The notes beneath the pieces are model-generated. The model saw nothing but the letters and a program-made list of their open reading frames with translations. It was not told where the DNA came from and did no database searches. From positions 1-64,000 of the forward strand of contig NZ_CABPRZ010000002.1 in the NCBI RefSeq assembly GCF_902459695.1: 64,000 nucleotides of DNA, read 5' to 3'. Numbering within the stretch: the stretch's first letter is position 1; each line of letters starts with the position of its first letter. This document shows positions 54,904 to 63,627 of this stretch, in pieces. The stretch comes from Pandoraea terrae (GTDB lineage: Bacteria; Pseudomonadota; Gammaproteobacteria; Burkholderiales; Burkholderiaceae). The position numbers and the translations under genes are program-made.

Positions 54904-56418
54904 CTACCGGTTCCGAGCTTCTCCCGGCAGGCCCGGAACGGGCGCGCTGCGTTCGACCTCAGGCACGAGAATGCGCGTGCCGCTCAGCATATCGTCGACG
55001 CGCTCGCCGTGCAGCGTGATGTCGAGACCTTCGCGTTCGTCGTCGGCGGAGGCGCGCAGGCCCATCGTCACGTCGATCAGCTTGAGCAGCACGAAGCTGC
55101 CAATGCCGCTGTAAATGAGCGTCGTCGCCACACCCTTCAACTGCAGCACCACGCTGCCGTCGGCGCCGCCGATATCCTTCACGGCGAACACGCCGGTCAG
55201 CACCGCGCCGACGATCCCGCCGACGCAGTGCACGCCAAACGCGTCGAGCGAGTCGTCATACCCGAGCGCATGCTTGAGCGCCGTGGCCGCCCAGAAGCAG
55301 ATGACGCCCGCCGCCACGCCGATCACGAGCGAGCCACCCACACCGACGAAGCCCGAGGCCGGCGTGATTGCCACGAGCCCCGCCACCGCGCCGGAAGCGA
55401 TTCCGAGCACCGACGGCTTGCCCTTGGTCATCCATTCGGCGAACATCCAGCCAAGCGCCGCTGCGGCCGTGGCGATTTGCGTCACTGCCATCGCGAAGCC
55501 GGCACGGCCGTCGGCGGCCACCGCGGAACCCGCGTTGAAGCCGAACCAGCCGACCCACAGCATCGCTGCGCCAACGAGCGTGAGCGTCAGGTTGTGCGGC
55601 GCCATCGGCTCCTTGCCGAAGCCGATGCGCTTGCCCAGCATCAACGCACACACGAGGCCCGCAATGCCGGCGTTGATGTGCACGACTGTGCCGCCGGCAA
55701 AGTCGAGAATGCCTGCGGCGGCGAGCCAGCCGCTCGGCTCCCACACCATGTGGGCGATCGGCGCGTAGACGAGGAGGGACCACAGGGCCATGAACACCAG
55801 CATCGCCGAGAACTTCATGCGCTCGGCGAAGGCGCCGCAGATCAGCGCGGGCGTGATGATCGCGAAGGTCATCTGGTACACCATGTAGACCGTTTCGGGA
55901 ATGGTCGTCGCCAGATGGCTGACGGTCAGCGTAGTCGCCGCATCGGTCTTGACGTAGCTCATGCCGTGCAGCATGAAGCGTGATAGTCCGCCGATGAAGG
56001 CGTTGCCGGGCGTGAACGCGATGCTGTAGCCGACGACGACCCAAAGCACCGTGACCAGACAAGTGATCGCGAAGCTTTGCATCAGCGTCGAGAGGACGTT
56101 TTTCTTGCGGACCATGCCGCCGTAGAAAAGTGCGAGGCCGGGCACGGTCATGAACAGCACAAGGGCCGTCGAGGTCAACATCCATGCAGTATCGCCGCTG
56201 TTGATGTTCTTGGCGTCGGTGACGTATGGGGCCGTCGGCGCGGCTGGGGCAGCGGGCGCGGCCGCCGGGGGCGTGACTGCGGCTGTCGTGGCGGCTGTCG
56301 TGGCCGCCGGCGCCGACGCGGCGTCTTCGGCACTGGCCGTGGCAGCATGACCGGCCAAGCCGAGCGCGCTGAGCGCGAAGGCGGTGGTGATGACGAGTCT
56401 GGCAAACAGCTTTTTCAT
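54904..56418 (-). CDS. amtB: Ammonium transporter (Amt family)
   Basis: 504 aa. Signal peptide (residues 1-30), a periplasmic Ala/Thr/Pro-rich stretch, then 11 TM helices. NSGDTAWMLTSTALVLFMTV and LALFYGGMVRKKNVLSTLMQ are the Amt signature; the twin pore His are in AHMVWEP and FGVHCVGGIVG. Conducts ammonium into the cell. The usual partner gene glnK is not next to it, so regulation by PII must come from elsewhere. Last 25 residues are cytoplasmic. Confidence 0.95.
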   Translation of the reverse strand: MKKLFARLVITTAFALSALGLAGHAATASAEDAASAPAATTAATTAAVTPPAAAPAAPAAPTAPYVTDAKNINSGDTAWMLTSTALVLFMTVPGLALFYGGMVRKKNVLSTLMQSFAITCLVTVLWVVVGYSIAFTPGNAFIGGLSRFMLHGMSYVKTDAATTLTVSHLATTIPETVYMVYQMTFAIITPALICGAFAERMKFSAMLVFMALWSLLVYAPIAHMVWEPSGWLAAAGILDFAGGTVVHINAGIAGLVCALMLGKRIGFGKEPMAPHNLTLTLVGAAMLWVGWFGFNAGSAVAADGRAGFAMAVTQIATAAAALGWMFAEWMTKGKPSVLGIASGAVAGLVAITPASGFVGVGGSLVIGVAAGVICFWAATALKHALGYDDSLDAFGVHCVGGIVGAVLTGVFAVKDIGGADGSVVLQLKGVATTLIYSGIGSFVLLKLIDVTMGLRASADDEREGLDITLHGERVDDMLSGTRILVPEVERSAPVPGLPGEARNR

Positions 56419-56848
56419 GAGTTGCCTCTTGTCTTTGCGAGTGTGCGGATTGCCAGAGTGCGTCGGCGCCGGTCTCGCCGGTGCGGATGCGGATGGCCTG
56501 GAAGGTTTGGACTGCTGTCACCTGCGCCGGCATGGGGTTGCCGATCCGTGGGAGAGACGAGCAATTCGCATGCCAAGATGGCGCGGTGCGCGATCGATGG
56601 CCGGAAGAAAAGTCAGAGTGCTGCACCGGCGGCTTGCCAGGAGGCGTGCAAGCTGGCCGGGAGGGATGAGGCGGGGGGTGTCGACGAGTCTGCCTGTCGG
56701 ACCGAGGCGAACGCGCTTTGTACCAACAAGCAGCGTAATGGTGTCAGCTGGTGCGAAAACGGCGCATGCGTTCACCAAAGTTGTGCATGCTGCCGTTTAC
56801 CGTGATCTCGATACTTGGCAAACAGATTTGGCAAGAGGAAAGCGCGGG
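56419..56848. other. Intergenic region pal/amtB
   Basis: 430 bp. No coding sequence supported and no sigma-54 -24/-12 element recognised on the amtB strand. Presumably the amtB promoter region. Confidence 0.5.
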
Positions 56849-57352
56849 TTACCGATATACGATGTCGGCACGCCGATTTTCTGCCCAGGACGCTTCGTCG
56901 TGTCCAAGGGCACGAGGCTTTTCCTTGCCGAAGCTCACCGCTTCGATTTGCTTGCTGTCGACTCCCAGCACCCCCAGATAGCGCATCACCGCGACTGAGC
57001 GTCTTTCGCCCAACGCCAGGTTGTATTCGCTGGTACCGCGTTCATCGGTGTTGCCCTGGATGAGGATATGACGGTTCGGATGGGTGGTCAGATATTTGGC
57101 GTGTGCCTCAAGCACCTTCGTGTATTCGGACTTGACCGTGTAGTCGTCGAAATCGAAGTAGACACTGCGCTGGGCCAGCGGGCTGTTAGGGTTGCTGAGT
57201 TCGTCGGCCTCAACGCTGACGGGCGCCACGCCGCGGGCATTGGCGCCAGCGCCGGTGATCGGCGCGGGATTTTCTGTCTTCACGGCGGACGCGCAACCCG
57301 CCAATATCACGACCATCGACGCCGTAAGCACGTTGCGAATCAGAGCGTTCAT
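56849..57352 (-). CDS. pal: Peptidoglycan-associated lipoprotein (Pal/OmpA-like)
   Basis: 167 aa. Lipobox ILAGC (Cys about 20), a short linker, then an OmpA-like peptidoglycan-binding domain: SVYFDFDDYTVKSEYTKVLE, QGNTDERGTSEYNLALGERR with the Asp and Arg that hold diaminopimelate. Length and sequence match Pal. No tolQRAB or ybgF genes are adjacent, so it may be a second copy to the tol-pal one. Separated from amtB by 430 bp. Confidence 0.9.
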   Translation of the reverse strand: MNALIRNVLTASMVVILAGCASAVKTENPAPITGAGANARGVAPVSVEADELSNPNSPLAQRSVYFDFDDYTVKSEYTKVLEAHAKYLTTHPNRHILIQGNTDERGTSEYNLALGERRSVAVMRYLGVLGVDSKQIEAVSFGKEKPRALGHDEASWAENRRADIVYR

Positions 57353-57551
57353 TTGATACTCCTTTCCCTTTGCCGACGGAAACGTCGGTGGGTTCCCGCC
57401 CCCGGGTGAAGCCGCACTTGAACACAGTATTTAGAGTCAAACCCGGAGGATTCGGTTCGCGCGTGCGCATGTTCCTCGGGGCATGCGGACCGGCGGCGCG
57501 CGGCCGCCCGGTCTCGTGATGGCGTGAGCCCTCGGCACGGCTACGTCACCG

Positions 57552-57941
57552 TCAGGAATACCGCTCCCTTGCATAGTTGTTGGGCGCGACGACGAGGGAG
57601 TCGCAGCGCCACTGGACACCACCACGCTCGAATTCACCGAGCGCGGGTACGTCGCCGACCGCTGGCCCGGCGGCCAGCATGTCGACGAGTTGCCGGGCAT
57701 ACTGGATTGCAGTGGTCATGGCCAGATAAGGGTTGCGCATTGGCGTGCGCCCCTTGGCGCGAAAGAGTCGTAGCTCTTGCGAGGTGTCGTGCGTCGTACG
57801 GTCGGTGCCGCCGGCGCCGGCGACCACGGCCAGCGGCACATACCAGCGTTCATCGGCGCCAACGTTGGGGCCGCCGGAACCCACCAACTCGGCCTGCGCC
57901 AAAATTACAAAACCTTTGTAGCTCGCGGATAGCGAAGTCAT
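57552..57941 (-). CDS. Conserved hypothetical protein
   Basis: 129 aa, no signal peptide or TM segment. Start at 57941 with TTGGAGGT upstream. SASYKGFVILAQAELVGSGG and NPYLAMTTAIQYARQLVDML are the most family-like stretches. I do not recognise it. It precedes (in reading direction, after) the phasin genes, which suggests, weakly, a link to them. Confidence 0.55.
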   Translation of the reverse strand: MTSLSASYKGFVILAQAELVGSGGPNVGADERWYVPLAVVAGAGGTDRTTHDTSQELRLFRAKGRTPMRNPYLAMTTAIQYARQLVDMLAAGPAVGDVPALGEFERGGVQWRCDSLVVAPNNYARERYS

Positions 57942-58090
57942 GAGTGACCTCCAAGGGGCAGCGCTCGCCCCATGCATTCAAGGTGTTTGATCCGTTTGCG
58001 AAACCACGCGTCCCACCGGATGGCGATTCGTCCGGTGTGGCCTGCGATGGTCCTTCGAGTGAAGTTGCAGCGGCAATCCGCTGCCTGGCG

Positions 58091-58612
58091 TCAGCCGGCG
58101 GGCGCCGTGCCGGGGCGTGCGAATGGTTGAAGCGAGTTCAGCGTTGCCTTGGCAAGGTCGAACATTTGCTGGGTGGCGACGCTTAGCGGCTGGTACGTCA
58201 TGCCTGCGGCGCCGGTAATCTGTTGACAAACGTGTGCCATCGGCGTTCCCTCGGCCATGCGCTCCAGCGCCTCGCCGCAGTCGTCCTGCCAACGTTGCCT
58301 CGCGGCGCTCAAGTCGTCCAGGATCTGGCTCTGGTTGCCCTGTGTCTGCGCCAGCAGGTTCTGCCAGAAGTTGTTCGATTGCTGCACCTGCTGGCGTACC
58401 AGTTCCGCCTGAAGCGGCGCAAGCGTCGCCAGGTCTTTCGCGTCGGCGATGGCGGCGAGTGTTTTGTGCACCGATGCCGCGCACGCATTGATCTCGTTCA
58501 AGGCGAGCGCGCGTGCCCGATTCATATTCTCCAGCCACACATTGCTGATGCTCAGACCGAGATTCACATTCGCTTGATGAATATCACGCAGGGAGCTGAC
58601 GTTGAATACCAT
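58091..58612 (-). CDS. Phasin family protein
   Basis: 173 aa, all-helical and rich in Ala, Gln and Leu, with no signal peptide. It fits the Phasin_2 pattern: a helical region around NMNRARALALNEINA, then QQVQQSNNFWQNLLAQTQG. Phasins coat PHA granules. Same strand as the second phasin-like gene. A plain helical protein of this kind could also be a general chaperone-like phasin. Confidence 0.75.
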   Translation of the reverse strand: MVFNVSSLRDIHQANVNLGLSISNVWLENMNRARALALNEINACAASVHKTLAAIADAKDLATLAPLQAELVRQQVQQSNNFWQNLLAQTQGNQSQILDDLSAARQRWQDDCGEALERMAEGTPMAHVCQQITGAAGMTYQPLSVATQQMFDLAKATLNSLQPFARPGTAPAG

Positions 58613-58931
58613 TGTGTGTCTCCTCGATGACGGTTTGGCTGCTGGGTATTGGAATGTCGGTTTTGTATTTTTAGAGTGGAGATTCTAAATGGATTCCCAG
58701 CCCGCAAGAAACGGATTTACCCTAGGAAACGCATCAATTTGTAACGGACATTGACGACTTTCAAGCTTCGCCATGCGCGTATGAACGCCGCGCCAGGCAG
58801 CCATTTCAAGCCACCCGACGGGCGGAGGCCCATCGGGTCTGTGAAAGTTGCGATTTTCAAGCTTGGCACCGAGATTATCAGGCGCACGCCCCGGTGCTGC
58901 CGCTTCCGCCCTGTGGGCGGTGGGCGCCCAT
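58613..58931. other. Intergenic region between phasin genes
   Basis: 319 bp. No supported gene. TTTCAAGC occurs three times (near 58759, 58803 and 58855), and a CCGCCC/GGGCGG hairpin lies at 58906-58920, just past the end of the second phasin gene. Likely a terminator and the first phasin's promoter. Confidence 0.45.
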
Positions 58932-59471
58932 TCAATGATGTTTGGGCACTCTGGCCGACGGCGTCGGCATGGCGGGAGGGACGGCTGCGCCGGCCTTGGT
59001 AAGCTCGTTGAGCCCTTGCGTGGTTGCCGTCATGGCATCGATGGTAAGGGCCGCTGCATTGCTGACGCCCTTGAGCCACGTCTCCATCGGCGTGTTTTCG
59101 GGCTGGGTCTTCAGGCTCTGTTCGAAGGCATCGGAGCACCCACTCACCCAACTATCCATCGCCCGCTGAAACGCCTTGGTCATGGCCGCCTGATTGTCCT
59201 TCGTCATGAGCATAAGGTCGCGCCAATATTGGACAGCTTGCCCAACTTGATCACCGTAAAGCTGGGGCTGCTGGGCCAGCAGCGTGGTCAGATCGTCCGC
59301 CTTGCCAAGCGCCGTGGCAGCGTCCTGAATCGACTTGATCGCGTCGACGTCTATTTTTAGTTGTAGTTCTCGCAGCCGCCGAAGATTTTGCAGCCACAGC
59401 AGGCCGGCATCTACCCCCAAGCATGCAGAGGCCTTGAAAAACGGAAAATATGGGTTGGATTCGGAAGGCAT
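58932..59471 (-). CDS. Second phasin-like protein
   Basis: 179 aa from the ATG at 59471, with TTGGAG in good position upstream; the in-frame ATG at 59498 lacks one. Helical and Gln/Ala-rich: LLWLQNLRRLRELQLKIDVD, then AVQYWRDLMLMTKDNQAAMT, matching the pattern of the first phasin (helix-QxxNFWxxLLxxTxxNQ). Ends in a Pro-rich tail. Likely coats PHA granules; the two genes look like diverged paralogues. Confidence 0.72.
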   Translation of the reverse strand: MPSESNPYFPFFKASACLGVDAGLLWLQNLRRLRELQLKIDVDAIKSIQDAATALGKADDLTTLLAQQPQLYGDQVGQAVQYWRDLMLMTKDNQAAMTKAFQRAMDSWVSGCSDAFEQSLKTQPENTPMETWLKGVSNAAALTIDAMTATTQGLNELTKAGAAVPPAMPTPSARVPKHH

Positions 59472-59832
59472 GACAGAATCTCCAATAAGAGCATTCATAT
59501 ACGTCAGGGCAGCACCGATGAAATGGGAATACTGTTCCCTGCCAGTTAGTGACTTGTTAAGGAAATTTATTGGGTAACTGACGCGGCGGTGTGATGGGTC
59601 GCGCCCGGCCTTTCCCGGCGCGCAGCAACGCGGTTGCAGCGCGGCACATATCGCCGACGGAACCCACCGAGCCAGTATAGGCGTCAAGTGCGTCCATCGA
59701 AAGCAGTCCATGAGTTATATCGCTTATGTGCTCCGATGCGATGTAATGCGTCCCCTAGAATGAAGCGAGTAAGCCGACGCCACGCGGCACGCACGGTTCG
59801 ATAGCCGAAAGCCATTTCAGGAGAATGTCGAT
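59472..59832. other. Intergenic region phasin/patatin
   Basis: 361 bp between divergent genes. Nothing beyond presumed promoters is recognised; no supported coding region. Confidence 0.45.
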
Positions 59833-60957
59833 ATGGCAACCCAATCACGCATTGCGCAGGTCCATCGGCAGTCGGTTCCGGGGCAAATCGTTTTGGTGGG
59901 GCAGGGCGGAGGCGCGCTAGGCTCATACCAGGCCGGCGTCTACCAAGCACTGCACGAGGCGACGCTTGAGCCCGACTGGGTGATCGGCACCTCGATCGGC
60001 GCCATCAATGGCGCCATCATCGCCGGCAATCGCCCGGTCAACCGGCTGGAACGACTGCAGCGGTTTTGGGACCAGGTGGATCATCACCTGTACGCCGACG
60101 CCGCGGGCGCGCTGCCGGTTATTGGCGAGGCGCTTGCCGACCTCTCGACCGTCACCGCCGGGATTCCATCCTTTTTTGCGCCGAATCCTTGGGCGTGGTG
60201 GGGGGTGTATGTACCGGTCGGCGTGGAACACGCGGCGTTCTATTCGGCAGCCCCGTTGCGCACCACCTTGGCCGACCTGGTCGATTTCGGACATATTAAT
60301 GACAAGGCCACCCGCTTGACTGTCGGTGCGGTCAACGTTCGCAGCGGCGAGATGCGCTACTTCGACAGTTCTCGCGAACCTCTCGGGCCGGATCACGTCA
60401 TGGCCTCAGCCGCACTGCCTCCCGCCTTCCCGGCGGTGCGGATCGAGGGCGAGTTATTTTGGGATGGCGGCCTCTATTCGAATACGCCGATCGAGGTCGT
60501 CTTCGAAGAAGTGCCCCGGCGCAACTCGGTGGTGTTCGCGGTCAGCCTGTGGCAGCCGTCCGGTCCGGAGCCGCAATCTATTTGGCAGGTCCTTGGCCGG
60601 CGCAAAGATATCCAACTGGCCAGTCATGTGAACAGTCACTTGAGCAGTCAACGACAAATGCATCGGCTGCGCCGCGTCATTGGCGAGTTAGGTAAGGCGA
60701 TTCCCACCGGTGAGCGGGACACACCGCATGTCAAAACGCTATTGTCGTATGGCTGCCAGACGACCATGCACGTTTGCCGGCTGGTGGTTCCGCCGCTCGA
60801 AGGGGAAAACCCGGCCAAGGACATCAGCTTCAGCCCGAACGCCGTACAAGGGCGCTGGCAGGCCGGTTACGAAGACGCAATACGCATGATCGAGCGGGCT
60901 CCCTGGACGACCGAAAGCGATCCGATCGATGGCGTGATATTCCACGACCTCGACTGA
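59833..60957 (+). CDS. Patatin-like phospholipase, DUF3734 type
   Basis: 374 aa. Patatin fold: oxyanion loop GQGGGALGSYQAGVYQ, nucleophile elbow IGTSIGA (G-x-S-x-G), and DGG in ELFWDGGLYSN with the catalytic Asp. The C-terminal third (about 270-370) is DUF3734. Related proteins with this pair are found at PHA granules or membranes and hydrolyse acyl esters. Close to two phasin genes, so a role in PHA granules or lipid turnover is possible. Tail to tail with the next gene, one base apart. Confidence 0.88.
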   Translation: MATQSRIAQVHRQSVPGQIVLVGQGGGALGSYQAGVYQALHEATLEPDWVIGTSIGAINGAIIAGNRPVNRLERLQRFWDQVDHHLYADAAGALPVIGEALADLSTVTAGIPSFFAPNPWAWWGVYVPVGVEHAAFYSAAPLRTTLADLVDFGHINDKATRLTVGAVNVRSGEMRYFDSSREPLGPDHVMASAALPPAFPAVRIEGELFWDGGLYSNTPIEVVFEEVPRRNSVVFAVSLWQPSGPEPQSIWQVLGRRKDIQLASHVNSHLSSQRQMHRLRRVIGELGKAIPTGERDTPHVKTLLSYGCQTTMHVCRLVVPPLEGENPAKDISFSPNAVQGRWQAGYEDAIRMIERAPWTTESDPIDGVIFHDLD

Positions 60958-60958
60958 T

Positions 60959-61393
60959 TTAATAATCAGTCTCCCCGTCATCGGGAACGACCCGCAGCCA
61001 TCTCGTGTTGCAATACTGGATGTCCGGGTAATATCCGGCCGGGTCCGGGCAGTACCAATAAAGCGGGCTGATGTACTCTGGCGCAGGAACGTAATACGGT
61101 ACGCCGACAGGGACGTCGAGCAGGATAAACGCGCGGCTGTGGAAACGGTGGTGGCCAGGAAAAACGGGATGCCCAGGAAATGCATTGCGTCCCCGTATCG
61201 CGCCTTGGTGGAATCCCCCGTCATGGTGGAATCCGCCGCCTTGGTGGAATCCGCCGCCGCGGGAGAATCCGCCGCCGCGGGAGAATCCGCCGCCGTGATG
61301 AAATCCGCCCTGCATGTCCGCGGTGGCATGGCTCGCCACCCCTGCGCCAATCAAGGCGGCTACCACGAGGCCCAATATCGAAAGCCGTTTCAT
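60959..61393 (-). CDS. Secreted His/Gly-rich repeat protein
   Basis: 144 aa. Signal peptide (residues 1-26, ending ATA), then six hexapeptide repeats GGGFxx ([18 protein letters not shown]), and a C-terminal half with [20 protein letters not shown], a Cys/Tyr/Pro-rich motif shared by many small exported Burkholderiales proteins. The His-rich repeats might bind metals (inference). Function unknown. GGGAGGTG lies upstream on its strand. Confidence 0.7.
   Translation of the reverse strand: MKRLSILGLVVAALIGAGVASHATADMQGGFHHGGGFSRGGGFSRGGGFHQGGGFHHDGGFHQGAIRGRNAFPGHPVFPGHHRFHSRAFILLDVPVGVPYYVPAPEYISPLYWYCPDPAGYYPDIQYCNTRWLRVVPDDGETDY
61203..61308. repeat. 18-bp tandem repeats coding GGGFxx
   Basis: Imperfect tandem 18-bp units (for example GCGGGAGAATCCGCCGCC, twice) inside the His/Gly-rich gene, six copies. 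Prone to copy-number change in frame. Confidence 0.75.
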
Positions 61394-61637
61394 AGGGCAC
61401 CTCCCGCACAGCTACGTTATTTAGATGCTGCGTGCTCATGGGAAGTTCTTAACGCCTCACGCCGTTGCGCTTCGCACCCGCCGGCTTCCCGACGTGAACC
61501 AGCTGCAGTTTCCAATCCCGGAAACCGGAAATGCGGAGAATGCGAATCAATGGCGAGGTCAAACTGAAGGCGTGGGTTAACCCCAGTCCTCTGGGCCTTG
61601 TACAAGACCCTTTCGAGGGCTATGATTTAACTCATAC

Positions 61638-61661
61638 CGAATAATTATTCGCTATCCGAAT
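61638..61661. promoter_or_regulatory. 24-bp operator, upstream copy
   Basis: Three half-sites in a row: CGAAT, 4 bp, ATTCG, 5 bp, CGAAT. The first 14 bp (CGAATAATTATTCG) form a perfect palindrome. 21 of 24 bases match the copy at 61741. Likely IclR-type binding site. Confidence 0.6.
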
Positions 61662-61740
61662 TTCAGCCGAAGCAGATTATTGAGTACTTTCGGCGCCTGT
61701 TAAGCGCAACACGGACAAATGCACTTCACTACCCAATTTC

Positions 61741-61764
61741 CGAATTATAATTCGCCATCCGAAT
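61741..61764. promoter_or_regulatory. 24-bp operator, downstream copy
   Basis: Same half-site order as at 61638, beginning with the perfect palindrome CGAATTATAATTCG, 103 bp from the first copy and 20 bp before the iclR-type start, so it probably causes autoregulation. Confidence 0.6.
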
Positions 61765-61784
61765 TCGATAATGGAGGGGTAGTC

Positions 61785-62627
61785 ATGACGACACATTCCG
61801 CAGACAAGCCGATGCGAGGGGCGGGGGATCCGTCGAAGAACACGGTGCAGTCCTTGGCCAAGGGGTTTCGTGTGCTCGAAGCGTTCACGGCGCAGGAGCC
61901 GGAATTGACGATGGCGGAAGTCGGTCGGCGCGCCGGTGTCGACAACGCAACCGCTTTCCGATTCCTGAACACGCTGGCCGATATCGGCTATGTCGAGCGC
62001 GTGCCGGGCAGTCGCTTGTTCCGGCTGTCGCTCAAGGTGCTTGATCTGGGTTTCAACGCCATTGCGCATTCCGATTTGCGCTCACGGGCGCGTCCGATCT
62101 TGCGCGGTCTGGTTGGTGAAATTAACGAAGCGGCGTCGGTGGCGGTGCTCGACGGCGGCAACGTCATGTATGCCGAGCGCATTCAGGCTGGGCTCACGCG
62201 ACTCGGGGTCGACATCCGCATCGGCAGTTCTGTACCGGCGTATTCGTCGGCGGTCGGCCACGCCATTCTGGCTTGGCTTCCGGTGGAGGCGCAGAAACGC
62301 GTGCTGAGCATGACGCCGCGAAAGTCGCTCACGGGCACCACGCTGACGGACCTCGACGCATTGATGGCGCGGCTGGTTCAGGTCAAGGCGGTCGGTTACG
62401 CGCTGTCCGATCAGGAAACGGTTGCCGGCTTGTATGCCATTGCCGCGCCCGTACTTGACATCGACGGCATGCCGATGGCTGCGCTCAGCGTCGCCGCACC
62501 GGCATTCCAGACCACCTTGAAGGATTTCGAGGCGACCACCGCAGGACCGGTTCGCCAAGCGGCGCAGCAATTGTCGCGCGCGCTGCAAACCATCGGGGGC
62601 TTTGCCCCGCAATCACCTCACTCATAA
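61785..62627 (+). CDS. IclR-family transcriptional regulator
   Basis: 280 aa. N-terminal winged HTH (about 20-80; LTMAEVGRRAGVDNATAFRF), C-terminal effector-binding domain (about 95-270; AVGHAILAWLPVEA is the conserved ligand-pocket segment). Start at 61785 with GGAGGGG upstream. Lies 21 bp from the DapA-family gene and is likely to control it together with the SDR gene, from the duplicated operator. Confidence 0.92.
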   Translation: MTTHSADKPMRGAGDPSKNTVQSLAKGFRVLEAFTAQEPELTMAEVGRRAGVDNATAFRFLNTLADIGYVERVPGSRLFRLSLKVLDLGFNAIAHSDLRSRARPILRGLVGEINEAASVAVLDGGNVMYAERIQAGLTRLGVDIRIGSSVPAYSSAVGHAILAWLPVEAQKRVLSMTPRKSLTGTTLTDLDALMARLVQVKAVGYALSDQETVAGLYAIAAPVLDIDGMPMAALSVAAPAFQTTLKDFEATTAGPVRQAAQQLSRALQTIGGFAPQSPHS

Positions 62628-62648
62628 GTGAATATTCAGGAGAAGACA

Positions 62649-63590
62649 GTGTCGGCCATTAATTTTCGCGGGATCATTCCCGCCATCTCGGTCCCGTTCA
62701 ACGACGATTACAGCATCGATGCGCCTGAACTTCGTCGTTTCGCGCAATGGCTCGCCAAGCGTGACGGTATTGTCGCCTTGATGACCAACGGTCATACGGG
62801 TGAAGTGTTCTCGCTCACCCCGCGCGAACGCGCTGAAGTGACTGCCATTACGGCCGACGCCGTCAGGGACATCTGTCCGGTCATCTCCTCGATCGTATGT
62901 GAAGGTATCAACGAAGCCGTCGAGCAGGCTGGTTGGGCAAAAGAAGCTGGCGCAAAAGGCCTCGACATCATGCCGCCTCATCACTGGTTGCGTTTCGGCT
63001 TCAAGCCCGAGCATTGTCTCGACTATTTCAATGCCATCGGCGAAGCGAGTGGCCTGCCGCTGGTCGTGCACATTTATCCGGCCTGGACGCGCGGATCGTA
63101 TTCGTCCGATTTGCTCGCCGAGCTGGCACGCAACAAGCACGTTGCCGCTTTCAAGATGGGCGAACGTGAGATGAACAAGTACGCCCGCGACATTCGCAAG
63201 ATTCGGGAAGCGGACCCAAGCAAGGTGCTGATGACGTGCCACGACGAATATCTGCTCGCCTCGATGGTGCAGGGTATCGACGGGGCACTGGTCGGCTTCG
63301 CGTCGTTGGTGCCCGGCCTGATCAATGACTTGCTCAATGCGGTCAAGGCAGGCGATCTGCATGAAGCGATGCGCGTGCAAGACCTGATCACGCCGCTCAA
63401 GGATGCCGTCTACGGTGCAGGCGAGCCGACGGGCGAGGCGCACGGGCGCATGAAAGCCGCCATGGCCCTGGCCGGCATCCTGCGCAGCGGCACGGTGCGT
63501 CCGCCGACCCACGCGCCGAGCGCGGACGAGTTGGCGGCCATCCGTAGCGCACTGGCCCACGCCAACCTGTTGCCGCAGCGCGCCGCCTGA
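62649..63590 (+). CDS. Dihydrodipicolinate synthase (DapA) family aldolase/lyase
   Basis: 313 aa. TIM-barrel Schiff-base enzyme: HIYPAW holds the conserved Tyr, and AAFKMGERE the Lys that forms the imine. GTG start at 62649 with CAGGAG upstream. The family includes DapA, sugar-acid dehydratases and pyruvate aldolases; the regulator and SDR beside it point to catabolism of a sugar acid or similar compound instead of lysine synthesis. The second half NKYARDIRKI and following is less typical of DapA. Confidence 0.88.
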   Translation: MSAINFRGIIPAISVPFNDDYSIDAPELRRFAQWLAKRDGIVALMTNGHTGEVFSLTPRERAEVTAITADAVRDICPVISSIVCEGINEAVEQAGWAKEAGAKGLDIMPPHHWLRFGFKPEHCLDYFNAIGEASGLPLVVHIYPAWTRGSYSSDLLAELARNKHVAAFKMGEREMNKYARDIRKIREADPSKVLMTCHDEYLLASMVQGIDGALVGFASLVPGLINDLLNAVKAGDLHEAMRVQDLITPLKDAVYGAGEPTGEAHGRMKAAMALAGILRSGTVRPPTHAPSADELAAIRSALAHANLLPQRAA

Positions 63591-63627
63591 GTTCGCGTTC
63601 CCCACCTCAACGCTTCGAGATTCTTAC

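Larger units (their letters stand above)
61394..61784. promoter_or_regulatory. Promoter region of the iclR-type gene
   Basis: 391 bp between the divergent His/Gly-rich gene and the regulator gene. No coding region. Holds two AT-rich operator copies at 61638 and 61741. Confidence 0.55.

Noticed and set aside
56518-56778. 86-codon minus-strand frame ahead of amtB (possible glnK)
   Set aside because: Sequence bears no resemblance to PII proteins, such as the T-loop tyrosine region, and lacks a ribosome-binding site.
56419-56848. Sigma-54 promoter for amtB
   Set aside because: Expected for an amt gene, but no GG-N10-GC element with the right spacing was found on the minus strand.
58717-59151. 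144-codon minus-strand frame between the phasin genes
   Set aside because: Overlaps the second phasin gene in another frame, has no ribosome-binding site and no family pattern.
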